Source of the DNA: Bacteroidota bacterium | Lineage (GTDB): Bacteria > Bacteroidota > Bacteroidia > B-17B0 > Aurantibacillaceae | NCBI GenBank assembly: GCA_016708845.1 | Contig: JADJFB010000002.1 | Location: forward strand, 248,001 to 312,000 | Direction: 5' to 3' | Length of the DNA stretch: 64,000 nucleotides | In this document: positions 9,107-17,878 of the stretch, in pieces | Layout of the letters: each line of letters starts with the position of its first letter | Numbering within the stretch: the first letter of the stretch is position 1 | Position numbers and translations under genes: made by a program | Notes under the pieces: generated by a model | Told to the model about the DNA's origin: nothing | The model's input: only the letters and a program-made list of their open reading frames with translations | Database searches by the model: none

Positions 9107-9142
9107 AAAAAAAGCTCTCTGAAAAATCAGAGAGCTTTTTTT
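9107..9142 (+). terminator. Strong intrinsic terminator after the TPR lipoprotein gene
   Basis: GCTCTCTGA-AAAA-TCAGAGAGC is a perfect 9-bp stem, extended by A/T pairs and flanked by A7 and T7 tracts, so it can act in both directions. Confidence 0.93.
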
Positions 9143-9187
9143 ATGCCTAAAAATCTGTATATTTAAAAACGAAACTTTATAAACAAC

Positions 9188-10433
9188 ATGGCAAAAGTAA
9201 TTCCGTTTAAAGCAATACGTCCCGAAAATGATAAAGTACATTTAGTGGCTTCCCGTTCGGTTGATGGATATAATTCAGCAGAGCTAAGAGATAAATTAGC
9301 AGGCAACCCCTACTCTTTTTTACATGTCATTAATCCAGATTTTGAAGATGGGATTAAAACAAAACCAGGCTCTAAAGAAAGATTACATAAAGTGAAAAAT
9401 CACTTTAAAAAATTTGTTAGAGAAAAAATATTTTTGCGTGATGATAGTCCTTGTTATTACTTATACCGCCAAGTAAAAGAAGGCAACGAGTTTATTGGCA
9501 TTATTGCATGTACAAGTATTGATGATTACATGAGCGGAGTCATTAAAATACACGAACAAACATTAACCACTCGCGAAGAAAAATTAAAAGATTATTTAGA
9601 AGTATGTGAGTTTAATGCAGAACCTGTTTTATTTTGCTATCCTAATGATGAAGTGATTGATACTGTATCAGAAGAAATAGCAGCCACTCGCCCCGATTAC
9701 GATTTTACAACTACAGATAAAGTACGACACACCGTTTGGGTAATTAGCTCTCGTAAAACAGTCAAACAAATTGCTGAACGTTTTACAGCTATTCCTAATA
9801 TTTATATTGCTGATGGACATCACCGTTCAGCATCAGCAACATTGCTAGGTAAATTAAGACGTAGCACTCGTAAATCATATACTGGTGAAGAAGCGTTTAA
9901 TTACTATTTAGGCGTATTTTTCCCAGAGACTCATTTAAAAATATATGATTATAACCGCGTTGTAAAAGATTTAAATGGTTTATCAGTTGGGCAAATCATA
10001 CAACAACTAAAATCCAATTTCACCATTGAAGAAGTAAATGTTGCAGATTTTAAGCCGACAAAAACACGAAATATCCATGTATGCGGATAACAAATGGTAT
10101 TCGTTAAAAGCAAAGGATACGATTTATAATGCTAAAGATCCCATTGATAGTTTAGATGCAGCTATCTTAACAAAATATATTTTATCGCCCGTGTTTGATA
10201 TACATGATTTGAAAACGGATAAACGCATTGGCTTTATTCCTGGTGTACGAGGCAGTAAAGAATTAAAAAAACAAGTTGACGAAGGTAAAGCGTCTATTGC
10301 CTTTGGTTTATATCCAGTAACCATGGAACATTTAAAATGGATTGCCGATACCAATAATATCATGCCTCCAAAATCTACTTGGGTTGAGCCTAAAATGAGA
10401 AGCGGTTTATTGATTTATAGTTTGGAAGAATAG
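9188..10433 (+). CDS. DUF1015 protein, one frameshift
   Basis: The two overlapping frames form one DUF1015 protein of about 414 aa, the normal family length. The first frame starts MAKVIPFKAIRP and includes PCYYLYRQ and the diagnostic IADGHHRSASA near residue 212. The second continues KHEISMYADNKWYSLK and ends PKMRSGLLIYSLEE. Removing one A from the run 10060-10064 restores P-T-K-H-E-I-S-M. The family is widespread, often called a putative phosphatase or HTH-less regulator, and has no settled function. The zeta-toxin gene begins 8 bases downstream, so the two may be co-transcribed. Confidence 0.88.
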
Positions 10434-10441
10434 TTTTCAAA

Positions 10442-11008
10442 ATGCCAAATCTTTATATCATAGCAGGTTGTAATGGCGCAGGAAAGACAACTGCTTCTTT
10501 TACAGTATTACCCGAAATGCTTAATTGTAAAGAATTTGTAAATGCAGATGAAATAGCAAAAGGTCTTTCTCCTTTTCAACCTGATACAGCGTCCTTTGAA
10601 GCTGGCAGAATAATGCTTAATCGCATTAATGAACTAATGACTAACGGAAAAGATTTTGCTTTTGAAACGACTCTTTCTACACGCTCATATGTATCTTTTG
10701 TAAAAAAAGCCAAACAATTAGGCTACAAAGTAACCTTATTGTTTTTTTGGTTAGATTCATCTGCAACAGCTAAAGAGCGAGTAAAATACAGAGTAATGCA
10801 CGGTGGACATAATATACCAGAAAATATAATAGAGAGACGTTACAAAAGAGGTATTGAAAATTTGATGAAATTATATATTTCGAAAGTCGATTACTGGATT
10901 ATATTTGATAACACTAAAGAACCGGTATTAGTGGCTGAAGGCTTAAACAATATTGACTTTAATATAAATAATTCCGATATTTGGGAAAAGATTGTAAATG
11001 GGAAATAA
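10442..11008 (+). CDS. Zeta-toxin-type P-loop kinase
   Basis: The 188-aa protein starts MPNLYIIAGCNGAGKTTASF, a Walker A motif (GCNGAGKT) at residues about 9-16. FVNADEIAKGLSPF with the conserved Asp and FAFETTLSTRSY follow, the typical zeta-toxin order. Zeta enzymes phosphorylate UDP-GlcNAc or related amino sugars, but chromosomal members of this short group may act on other substrates. The gene overlaps a 53-aa ORF by 11 bases. It lies directly behind the DUF1015 gene. Confidence 0.85.
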   Translation: MPNLYIIAGCNGAGKTTASFTVLPEMLNCKEFVNADEIAKGLSPFQPDTASFEAGRIMLNRINELMTNGKDFAFETTLSTRSYVSFVKKAKQLGYKVTLLFFWLDSSATAKERVKYRVMHGGHNIPENIIERRYKRGIENLMKLYISKVDYWIIFDNTKEPVLVAEGLNNIDFNINNSDIWEKIVNGK

Positions 11009-11159
11009 TCACCAATATTCTGAATTAAGAGAGAAACTAATTGCGGGTACTAAATTAGCGTTTCAAAGATTAGTCGAGAAAGCAAAAGTTTCAGATGATT
11101 ATCTTGTATTCTCTGAAAATGGCAAGATTATAAAAGTAAAAGCCCGCTCCATAAAATAA
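10998..11159 (+). CDS. Small 53-aa protein overlapping the zeta kinase; possible partner or antitoxin
   Basis: The ATG lies inside the last codons of the zeta-kinase gene (11-base overlap, +1 frame), which implies translational coupling. The product begins MGNNHQYSELREKL and has one amphipathic helix (LIAGTKLAFQRLVEKAK). It ends with a beta-hairpin-like segment, DYLVFSENGKIIKVKA. This helix plus V-x-ENGKIxKV plan resembles the small proteins often found beside chromosomal zeta-like kinases. Partner or antitoxin function is inference from layout and shape. Confidence 0.6.
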   Translation: MGNNHQYSELREKLIAGTKLAFQRLVEKAKVSDDYLVFSENGKIIKVKARSIK

Positions 11160-11235
11160 TCCTAATTTATTATTTATTAAATTTTTAAATGATTCATTTT
11201 CTATTTCATTATAAAAATGACTTAGATAGAATTTT

Positions 11236-11763
11236 ATGAACACTTCAATTACTGAAATATCAAGAGTAAGTATCAAGAATGTTGAATTATTAAGAGCCAT
11301 CAGCGTTCAAACATTTACAGAAACCTTTGCACATCAAAACTCAGAAAGTGATATGCAAAAATATGTTTCTGAAAATTTAAGTATTGAACAACTAACTAAA
11401 GAACTAAACACAAAAGGTTCTTCCTTTCATTTTCTAAAATTAAACTCAGACGTTATCGGTTATTTAAAAATCAATACTGGTAAAGCTCAAACAGAACTAA
11501 AGAACGACATTTCTCTTGAAATTGAACGCATCTATATAAAACATGAATTTCATGGTAAAAATATAGGCAAACAACTTCTTGACAAAGCCATTGAAATTGC
11601 TAAAGAAAATTATTACCAATATATATGGCTGGCTGTGTGGGAACTCAATTTAAAGGCCATTGCATTCTATAAAAAGCATAACTTTGTAGAGTTTGATAAA
11701 CATATCTTTAAATTAGGTGATGACGAACAGATTGATATTATGATGAAAATGAACTTAAATTAA
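11236..11763 (+). CDS. GNAT-family N-acetyltransferase, PaiA-like
   Basis: The 175-aa protein has the GNAT core. An IERIYIKHEFHGKNIGKQLL segment contains the acetyl-CoA-binding R/Q-x-x-G-x-G/A-like loop (HGKNIGKQL). WLAVWELNLKAIAFYKKHNF is the conserved motif B region. The N-terminal RAISVQTFTETFAHQNSE resembles PaiA-type spermine/spermidine acetyltransferases. The exact acceptor is not predictable. The gene is preceded by 76 non-coding bases and appears monocistronic. Confidence 0.85.
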   Translation: MNTSITEISRVSIKNVELLRAISVQTFTETFAHQNSESDMQKYVSENLSIEQLTKELNTKGSSFHFLKLNSDVIGYLKINTGKAQTELKNDISLEIERIYIKHEFHGKNIGKQLLDKAIEIAKENYYQYIWLAVWELNLKAIAFYKKHNFVEFDKHIFKLGDDEQIDIMMKMNLN

Positions 11764-11832
11764 ATTAAACACGTTTCTAAAAAACATATTCAATAAACAT
11801 TAAAAATTATTCGACCCAAAAAAACTAATACT

Positions 11833-11861
11833 ATGGGCCCCCCCCGGGGGGGGAAAAAAAA
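11833..11861. other. G/C-homopolymer island, probable assembly artefact
   Basis: The bases run GGG-C8-G8-A8 immediately upstream of the yggS start, within otherwise AT-rich DNA. Such a block is unlike anything nearby except the two similar islands near 12.55 and 45.4 kb. Confidence 0.7.
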
Positions 11862-11868
11862 CCTAAAC

Positions 11869-12516
11869 ATGATAAAAGATAATCTTATATATATAAAAGC
11901 AAACATCCCTGAGAACGTTACATTAATTGCGGTATCTAAAACAAAACCAAACGAGATGCTTTTAGAAGCCTACAACTCTGGTCAACGTCATTTTGGAGAG
12001 AATTATGTTCAAGAGTTAGTTGATAAAGAAGCTCAATTGCCAAAAGATATACACTGGCATTTTATAGGCCATTTACAAAGCAATAAAGTAAAATACATTG
12101 CGCCTTTTGTGTATTTAATTCATGGCGTGGATAGCTTTAGCTTATTAAAGGAAATAAATAAACAAGCGCAAAAAAACAATCGTGTGATTGATTGCTTGTT
12201 GCAAATTTATATTGCGCAAGAAGAAACCAAATTTGGCTTAGATTTTAAAGAAGCTTCTTATATTTTAAACTCAGTTGAGTTTAAGGAGTTAAAAAACATT
12301 CGTATCAAAGGCTTTATGGCTATGGCTTCTAATACAGAAAACGAAGTGCAAATTAGAAAAGAATTTAAATCTTTAAAAGAGTTTAGCAAGCAATTTCCAG
12401 ATTATGATACCTTAAGTTTTGGAATGAGCGGCGACTATTTATTAGCTATAGAAGAAGGTTCAACAATGATAAGAGTTGGCAGTAGTATTTTTGGAGAAAG
12501 AAATTACACTAAATAA
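11869..12516 (+). CDS. yggS: YggS/PLPBP-family PLP homeostasis protein
   Basis: The protein (215 aa from ATG 11869) is a fold-type III PLP-binding protein. LIAVSKTKP carries the PLP-binding Lys. HFGENYVQEL, HWHFIGHLQSNKVKYI and the C-terminal phosphate-binding FGMSGDYLLAIEEGSTMIRV follow in the standard order. These proteins lack robust enzyme activity and buffer PLP and amino-acid pools. An upstream ATG at 11833 reads through the G/C island and is rejected as the start. Confidence 0.93.
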   Translation: MIKDNLIYIKANIPENVTLIAVSKTKPNEMLLEAYNSGQRHFGENYVQELVDKEAQLPKDIHWHFIGHLQSNKVKYIAPFVYLIHGVDSFSLLKEINKQAQKNNRVIDCLLQIYIAQEETKFGLDFKEASYILNSVEFKELKNIRIKGFMAMASNTENEVQIRKEFKSLKEFSKQFPDYDTLSFGMSGDYLLAIEEGSTMIRVGSSIFGERNYTK

Positions 12517-12524
12517 ATAATTTT

Positions 12525-12664
12525 AAACCCCCCAAACCCCAAAGGGGGTTTTAAAAAAAAAAAAAAAAGGTAAAAATAGGTGGGGGGGGCCGCCCCCCCC
12601 CCCCGTCCTTGCTGGTCCCCCCGCGGGCCCCCCCCCCCCCCCCGCCCCGGGAGCACCCAATTTC
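12525..12664. other. Intergenic CCCC/GGGG palindrome followed by a G/C-homopolymer block
   Basis: The left part, AAACCCCCCAAACCCCAAAGGGGG, is the kind of inverted repeat dispersed between genes in many Bacteroidota. It is followed by A16, G8 and several C runs of up to 17, with almost no normal sequence until about 12665. The right part looks like a low-quality gap fill where assembly stopped on the repeat. It lies between convergent genes and holds no ORF. Confidence 0.7.
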
Positions 12665-12687
12665 CATGGGTTAAATTATTAAACAGA

Positions 12688-13206
12688 TTACTTATCCATT
12701 TCTTTCAAATTTTTGGCATATAAAGCCACAAAAATAACATCTACTACCACCATAAAAATTAAAAATCCCATAGCTATAGCGGCATTATTACCGCCTGGAG
12801 GTCCCATCATACTTAAAGAATTTTTACCCATAAATATAAAACTTGAGTATGGCAAAATTTCGGCAATAGCATAAATATAAAAGCCTTTTTTAGTTCTATT
12901 CCACATCATTAAAACACCTAAAAAAGATGCTAAAGTATAAACCAATCCAAGGTATGGTGTTACTTTGCTAAATGGATTGCTTTGCATTTCAATCATTTGA
13001 TCTTCCATCTGATCAGCCATCTCTTCATTTACCGCTCTCACTTGCTCTACATTTTTTTGCATTGCCTCTGGTGTGCTTTGGTAAATTCCCCAAATACCAG
13101 ACAATAAACCTAATCCGCACATAATAAATGAAAGGATACATAAAACGGTTAAAAACTGAGAACGTTTTGGTTCTTCAAAAGGATTACTTTCTAAAATCAT
13201 ATTCAT
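12688..13206 (-). CDS. Four-helix membrane protein, paralogue of the next gene upstream
   Basis: I do not recognise a named family. The 172-aa protein has a short cytoplasmic N terminus ending KRSQFLTVLCILSFI, then about four membrane segments. Between segments one and two lies an acidic Gln/Glu/Met-rich loop (NEEMADQMEDQMIEMQ). The QFLTVLCILSFI segment and the FYIYA motif recur in the gene at 13278-13748, so the two are tandem paralogues. An internal Met at 13200 is an alternative start. A pore, sensor or envelope role cannot be distinguished. Confidence 0.7.
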   Translation of the reverse strand: MNMILESNPFEEPKRSQFLTVLCILSFIMCGLGLLSGIWGIYQSTPEAMQKNVEQVRAVNEEMADQMEDQMIEMQSNPFSKVTPYLGLVYTLASFLGVLMMWNRTKKGFYIYAIAEILPYSSFIFMGKNSLSMMGPPGGNNAAIAMGFLIFMVVVDVIFVALYAKNLKEMDK

Positions 13207-13277
13207 ATTATTTATTAGTCAAAGATAATTCTATTACATCCTAAATCAAAACCGCTCGTCACGATACCGTTCGAAAT

Positions 13278-13748
13278 TTATTTAAGGTATTTAAAATTCG
13301 AAAAATACATTCCAATAAATGCAATAGTGATAGCTACCATAAAATAAGAGCCTGAAATAAGGTCGTATGTTAAACCTACTCCATTAACAGTTGCATAAAT
13401 ATAAAACCCCCATTTTTGAAGTCTCCACATTTTAAAAACTCCTAATAAAGAAGTCATATAAATAATAATAGCCACAGCTATTCCCATCATAAATTTTTGA
13501 GGTCCTAAATCTATTAAAGTTTGCATGGCTTTTAATTGCGATTCAGACATAGCAGGCATACCTTCCGTCCCTGCTATTATACTTTCAGCTGCACCAAATA
13601 TAAAACCACTAAAACAAAGCCCAAGAAATAAACAAAACAATATAAAGCCACTCCATATGAAACTTAAAATACATAGCACCGTTAAAAACTGTGATCTTTG
13701 TGGCGTTTCATTTTCAAATTGATTTTCTGGCGTAATCGTATTTTCCAT
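13278..13748 (-). CDS. Four-helix membrane protein, tandem paralogue
   Basis: The protein begins MENTITPENQF from 13748; a start at 13787 would add an unlikely basic-hydrophobic leader. It shares RSQFLTVLCILSFI and GFYIYA with the gene at 12688-13206 and has about four membrane segments. The two genes are 71 bases apart on the same strand and probably arose by duplication. No catalytic motif is visible. Confidence 0.7.
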   Translation of the reverse strand: MENTITPENQFENETPQRSQFLTVLCILSFIWSGFILFCLFLGLCFSGFIFGAAESIIAGTEGMPAMSESQLKAMQTLIDLGPQKFMMGIAVAIIIYMTSLLGVFKMWRLQKWGFYIYATVNGVGLTYDLISGSYFMVAITIAFIGMYFSNFKYLK

Positions 13749-13783
13749 AATTATTATTTTGTGTTGCAAGATAACTCTTAAAA

Positions 13784-13813
13784 ACAAAAAACCCTTTCTT
13801 TTGGAAAGGGTTT
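13784..13813 (-). terminator. Intrinsic terminator of the DUF4389 gene
   Basis: AAACCCTTTC-CAAAAG-type hairpin: the plus strand AAACCCTTTC (13789-13798) pairs with GGAAAGGGTTT (13803-13813). On the minus strand a T-rich tail follows. It sits just after the stop codon at 13820. Confidence 0.8.
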
Positions 13814-13819
13814 AAGATA

Positions 13820-14452
13820 TTATTTTCCTGAAAATGGAGGATATTTATCGGTCATAAAACTCATATAAATGTTCAATCTCATAATCCACCTAAACGTCCC
13901 AACAACATAATTATGCATTCCTTTAGGATATTTCCCAACAATTAAAATAGCCCACCAAGCGATTAAAACCACAAAATACAATCCAATAAATCTAAATAAT
14001 AAACAAATTCCGTGAGGTATATAAACATAAATGAAACCCAAAAAAGCACGAAGCAATAAAGTTCCTCTACTTAATGTTTCTGGATAAGCCACATAAACGT
14101 TTGTTTTATCGTCAACACCATTTAATCCGAAAGATGGGTAACCGTCAACTAAATTTAACATTCTGGCACTTACACGCGTACTCCATTTCAAAAGACCTAA
14201 TTGGAAATCAAAGAAAGATTTTGGGTCTTTCGCTGTAATTAATACAGCCCACCAAGCAATAAATTTCAAGAACAAGCTAGCTATTGTCATAAACCAAAGC
14301 AAAAATGCATGAGGAATCATGATATAAAAAAATCCAAAAAAGGTGCGTAGCAATAATTGTCCTCTTGAATAAGAGTCTTGATGAACAATATCAAAAATAA
14401 AATCCTGAGAAGGATTAACTTGTTCCATTGTTTGAGTTGATGTTTCTTCCAT
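13820..14452 (-). CDS. Membrane protein with two DUF4389 repeats
   Basis: The 210-aa protein consists of two tandem units of about 95 residues. Each has the order SRG-LLLR-F-GF-Y--IPH, a hydrophobic helix pair, then AWWA-LI--K-PK and an amphipathic helix. AWWAVLITAKDPKSFFDF in unit one aligns with AWWAILIVGKYPKGMHNY in unit two. This is the DUF4389 pattern. The function is unknown. A terminator follows it, and the two smaller membrane proteins lie downstream on the same strand. Confidence 0.85.
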   Translation of the reverse strand: MEETSTQTMEQVNPSQDFIFDIVHQDSYSRGQLLLRTFFGFFYIMIPHAFLLWFMTIASLFLKFIAWWAVLITAKDPKSFFDFQLGLLKWSTRVSARMLNLVDGYPSFGLNGVDDKTNVYVAYPETLSRGTLLLRAFLGFIYVYIPHGICLLFRFIGLYFVVLIAWWAILIVGKYPKGMHNYVVGTFRWIMRLNIYMSFMTDKYPPFSGK

Positions 14453-14590
14453 AATTTTTTGATTTTAATTTATTATTAATTTATTATACTAAACTATAAA
14501 CTTTAAACTGTTATACCAAAATACAAGCATTTAGTTATCAACAATAGTCTAACAAAAATAACGTTTAATCGAATTAAAATAGCTATTCAT

Positions 14591-16309
14591 CTATGAGTTC
14601 AACTCCAACCAACGTTTATAATTTACAGAGTTTATGTCTTTTTGTTTAAGCTTTAGTGTATCAAAATAAGTAATTGGTTTTGAGCTTTTTACCAATTTTA
14701 TTGTTTTTAACTGCTGGTTTGATGAAACCGTTAATTCAATATCTGTTTCTTTAAAATACTGCATCCAATCATTAAAATCATTTTTTAAAGTATAGCCATT
14801 TACTGCAATAATTTCATCGCCACTACTTAAACCCGCTTTCCAACTTGGTGAGTAAGGTGCAATTAAAGCTACTTTTCTATTCAATCCAAAGTCCAAGGTT
14901 TTAAAACCATAAAGCGATTCGCAAGATTGTGAACTAGCTGTTTTTACTAATTCAACATCAATATAACTCAAACATTCATTTAAAGGTATTTCAAAATCTT
15001 CTGTTCCGTAAACGTATTTATCAAAAAATGGTTTTAATGAAGTCCCTGACGCTTTCTCGCACAAACTAATAATATCTTGCTCTAAATAACCTTTTTGTTT
15101 TTTACCAAAATCGGTATACAATGCTCTGCAAACATCACTTAACCCTTTTTGATTATTACTATGTTTCATGATTAAGGTATCCAACATAAAAGCAACTAAA
15201 TTTCCTTCATCGTAGATAGAGGTTTTACGATAAGGCGCTCCTGGCACATAACCATCTAACCAGGTATCCCAACTTGAATGTGCAACCGATAAATTAAAGC
15301 GTCCGTAATTATGAAAATGCTTCGTTAAACGCTCCTCTAAAGTGTCAAAATACTCTTGAGTATTAAAAACACCGCTCGTTAATAATAATAAATCGCCATA
15401 ATAGGTTGTAAAGCCTTCATATACATAGCCAGTGCGTGCATAATTTTCTTTAGTGAAGTCGTAAGGCAACATTTCAAACGGGCGAATGTATTTGATATTC
15501 CACGTGTGAAATAATTCGTGGCAAGACACTCCCAAAATATCTTCGTAGGTTTTTCCTTTGTTCACATTATATCCGGGACCAATAGCTATAACCGTTGATT
15601 TTTGATGTTCAACACCGTGATAAAATTTAAAAGGTAAAATTTGAAATAAGAAATGGTATTCATCGGTTGGAATACCTTGCCAAAAATTCAGTTGAGTTTG
15701 AGTAAACTTCGTGAAATCTGTTTTAAACTTATCCCAGTCAGGTTTGCATTCTCCAATAAAATGTAACCAAAATTTAATGCCATTTACTTCATAAAAATCT
15801 GACTGTAAACTAGCACTCGCCATAATCGGACTATCAGCTAATTCATCAAAAGAAGACGCAACAAAATTCTTGTTCACTTTTTTAAGAGAAGTGGCTACTT
15901 TATAATTTTCAGGAATATCTAATTCAACCGTATGTTCTTCTTGCATTCTAGCAGGAACATACATACACAAATGAACAGGGTTAACATATAACTGAGTTTC
16001 ATCGGCATAACAATTACCTGCATTAATTTCGGTAGTATGATAACTATAAGTGACTTTTATTTTTTTAGCGCCATTAGTTTCAATTACCCATAAATCTTTA
16101 GTGGATTTTTGATAAACAAGAGGTTTGTCATTTTCATCAAAAACATCAACTCGTTTTACATTTTTAGCAAAATTACCTAATTCGTAACGTCCTGGTCGCC
16201 ATGCTGGTAATTGAAGTTCAAGGCTTGGAGAAGAAACATCGTCAATCGTTAAATCAACATATATATAATGAGATTGAGGGTTTTTGAGGTATAATTTGTA
16301 ATGAATCAT
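14591..16309 (-). CDS. M61 (glycyl aminopeptidase) family metallopeptidase with PDZ domain
   Basis: The 572-aa protein has the M61 order. The N-terminal beta domain includes LPAWRPGRYELGNFA. The catalytic gluzincin domain carries the zinc motif HELFHTWN (HExxH), followed by GYVYEGFTTYYGDLL with the third-ligand Glu. A C-terminal PDZ domain (about residues 455-540) contains GLSSGDEIIAVNG. M61 enzymes are aminopeptidases with preference for Gly or Ala. No signal peptide is seen at MIHYKLYLKNPQ, so a cytoplasmic location is likely unless an exported start was missed. It is divergent from the TPR gene at 16375. Confidence 0.92.
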   Translation of the reverse strand: MIHYKLYLKNPQSHYIYVDLTIDDVSSPSLELQLPAWRPGRYELGNFAKNVKRVDVFDENDKPLVYQKSTKDLWVIETNGAKKIKVTYSYHTTEINAGNCYADETQLYVNPVHLCMYVPARMQEEHTVELDIPENYKVATSLKKVNKNFVASSFDELADSPIMASASLQSDFYEVNGIKFWLHFIGECKPDWDKFKTDFTKFTQTQLNFWQGIPTDEYHFLFQILPFKFYHGVEHQKSTVIAIGPGYNVNKGKTYEDILGVSCHELFHTWNIKYIRPFEMLPYDFTKENYARTGYVYEGFTTYYGDLLLLTSGVFNTQEYFDTLEERLTKHFHNYGRFNLSVAHSSWDTWLDGYVPGAPYRKTSIYDEGNLVAFMLDTLIMKHSNNQKGLSDVCRALYTDFGKKQKGYLEQDIISLCEKASGTSLKPFFDKYVYGTEDFEIPLNECLSYIDVELVKTASSQSCESLYGFKTLDFGLNRKVALIAPYSPSWKAGLSSGDEIIAVNGYTLKNDFNDWMQYFKETDIELTVSSNQQLKTIKLVKSSKPITYFDTLKLKQKDINSVNYKRWLELNS

Positions 16310-16374
16310 AGGCTAAATTTAGCTTCTAAATTATATAAAGCATAAGTAAAAACAAATTATATTTACAGATAATA

Positions 16375-17463
16375 ATGAAGTTAATTATCATATCTATTCT
16401 ATTATCATTTGCTGGCTTTAGTCAAGTAAATGACTCGTTGTTATATCAAATCAAAACTATTGAAAACGATACAGAAAGAGTTAACCAATTATACAAAACC
16501 GGTTTTGATATTAGAAATACAGATCCTGAACTATCCTACAAAATTGCAACTCTATGTGAAAAAGAAGCCTTAAAAAGTAAGAGTATAGTACATCTTGCTA
16601 AAAGCAATAATTTATTAGCGCTTTTATTTTACAAAAAAGGAGATTATACCAAAGCCCTTCAATATCAAAAAAAATCATTGCAATTAAGTCAGGCTATCAA
16701 TAACCAATTTTGGATTGCTATTAATCAAGCTAATCTTGGCAATATCTATAGTGATATTAATTACCCTAAATTAGCTGAATACTCTTATTTACAATCCTTA
16801 CAAGCATCTAACCTAACAGGCAATACACTTCAAATTGCTCGTTGCTTAATTAATATTGGCGTTTTAAAACATGAACAAAAAGAATTTAATGCTGCGATTA
16901 AGCAATTTGAAGAGGCAATGAAATATGCTAATGACATAGGTAACCAAGAATTAATGGCTGATTGTTATAACAATATAGGCACCATGTTGAGAGAGCAACA
17001 TAAATTAGATAGTGCCTTGTTATATTTAGAAGAAGGATTAAAAATAAGACAGTTAATTGATAACGAATTTGAACTGGCAGATAGCTATAATAATATTGCG
17101 ATGGTGTATGTTTTACAAAAAAACTTTAATCAGGCTTCTAATTATATTTTATTAGCTAACGACATTTGTTCGAGATATGAATATCCAGAGGCATTAGTTG
17201 AGTTATATCAAACACAATCTGAATTTTATGAAGCTCAACAAAATTTTGAACAAGCAAATATTTTCCTCAAAAAATATTATACTTTAAAAGATAGTTTACA
17301 GCAAATAGACCAAGAAAATAAAGATTTGATATTTATAGATGAAGAAATTTCCTTGAAAAGTAAAAATCATAGCACTTCAAATACCTCAAACAATTGGTTA
17401 TTATTTCCTTTAATCATATTACTAATTGGTATTCCTTTATTTTTAATCCGTTATAAAAGATGA
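16375..17463 (+). CDS. Exported TPR protein with C-terminal membrane anchor
   Basis: After a short signal peptide (MKLIIISILLSFAGFSQ) the protein carries about six TPR units between residues 60 and 290, for example ANLGNIYSDINYPKLAEYSY and NNIGTMLREQHKLDSALLYL. A single C-terminal membrane helix (WLLFPLIILLIGIPLFLI) is followed by RYKR. This resembles the sensor part of Bacteroidota TPR histidine kinases or LuxR-type regulators, but no output domain follows. The last four bases overlap the start of yciH (ATGA), so the two are translationally coupled. Confidence 0.8.
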   Translation: MKLIIISILLSFAGFSQVNDSLLYQIKTIENDTERVNQLYKTGFDIRNTDPELSYKIATLCEKEALKSKSIVHLAKSNNLLALLFYKKGDYTKALQYQKKSLQLSQAINNQFWIAINQANLGNIYSDINYPKLAEYSYLQSLQASNLTGNTLQIARCLINIGVLKHEQKEFNAAIKQFEEAMKYANDIGNQELMADCYNNIGTMLREQHKLDSALLYLEEGLKIRQLIDNEFELADSYNNIAMVYVLQKNFNQASNYILLANDICSRYEYPEALVELYQTQSEFYEAQQNFEQANIFLKKYYTLKDSLQQIDQENKDLIFIDEEISLKSKNHSTSNTSNNWLLFPLIILLIGIPLFLIRYKR

Positions 17464-17801
17464 GTAAAAAAGATAAAACAAGAGTTAATGTAGTTTATTC
17501 TACAAATCCTAATTTCAGTTATGAAAATGAGGAAGAAACTAACCATGATACATTACCGCCACAACAACAAAATTTAAAATTGTTTTTAGACCGAATTGGT
17601 GGCGGGAAACTCGTAACGCGTATTAGTGGTTTTGTTGGAACTGAAAACGATTTAAATGATTTAGCAAAAACGCTCAAACAAAAATGTGGCGTTGGAGGTA
17701 ATGCTAAAGACGGTAATATTTTAATTCAGGGAGATAACCGCGACAAACTATTAGACCTATTAACCAAAGCGAACTACAAAGCCAAAAAAGCAGGAGGTTA
17801 A
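17460..17801 (+). CDS. yciH: YciH, SUI1/eIF1-like translation factor
   Basis: The 113-aa protein has a polar N terminus and a SUI1 domain over its C-terminal 75 residues. The signatures are LKLFLDRIGGGKLVTRISGF, LKQKCGVGGNAKDGNILIQG and a basic end, YKAKKAGG. Bacterial YciH is the homologue of eIF1 and is thought to affect initiation fidelity. It is coupled to the TPR gene by a 4-base overlap. Confidence 0.92.
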   Translation: MSKKDKTRVNVVYSTNPNFSYENEEETNHDTLPPQQQNLKLFLDRIGGGKLVTRISGFVGTENDLNDLAKTLKQKCGVGGNAKDGNILIQGDNRDKLLDLLTKANYKAKKAGG

Positions 17802-17878
17802 TTTAAGGTGTAATTTTTAAAAATAATTGAATTATAGAGTAAAAATCCCGATATTAGAAACTCTAAAACTAAACCACT

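Noticed and set aside
12525..12664. Functional G-quadruplex or riboswitch
   Set aside because: The runs are mixed C and G homopolymers with no conserved fold and look like low-quality filling. Two similar blocks occur elsewhere in the window.
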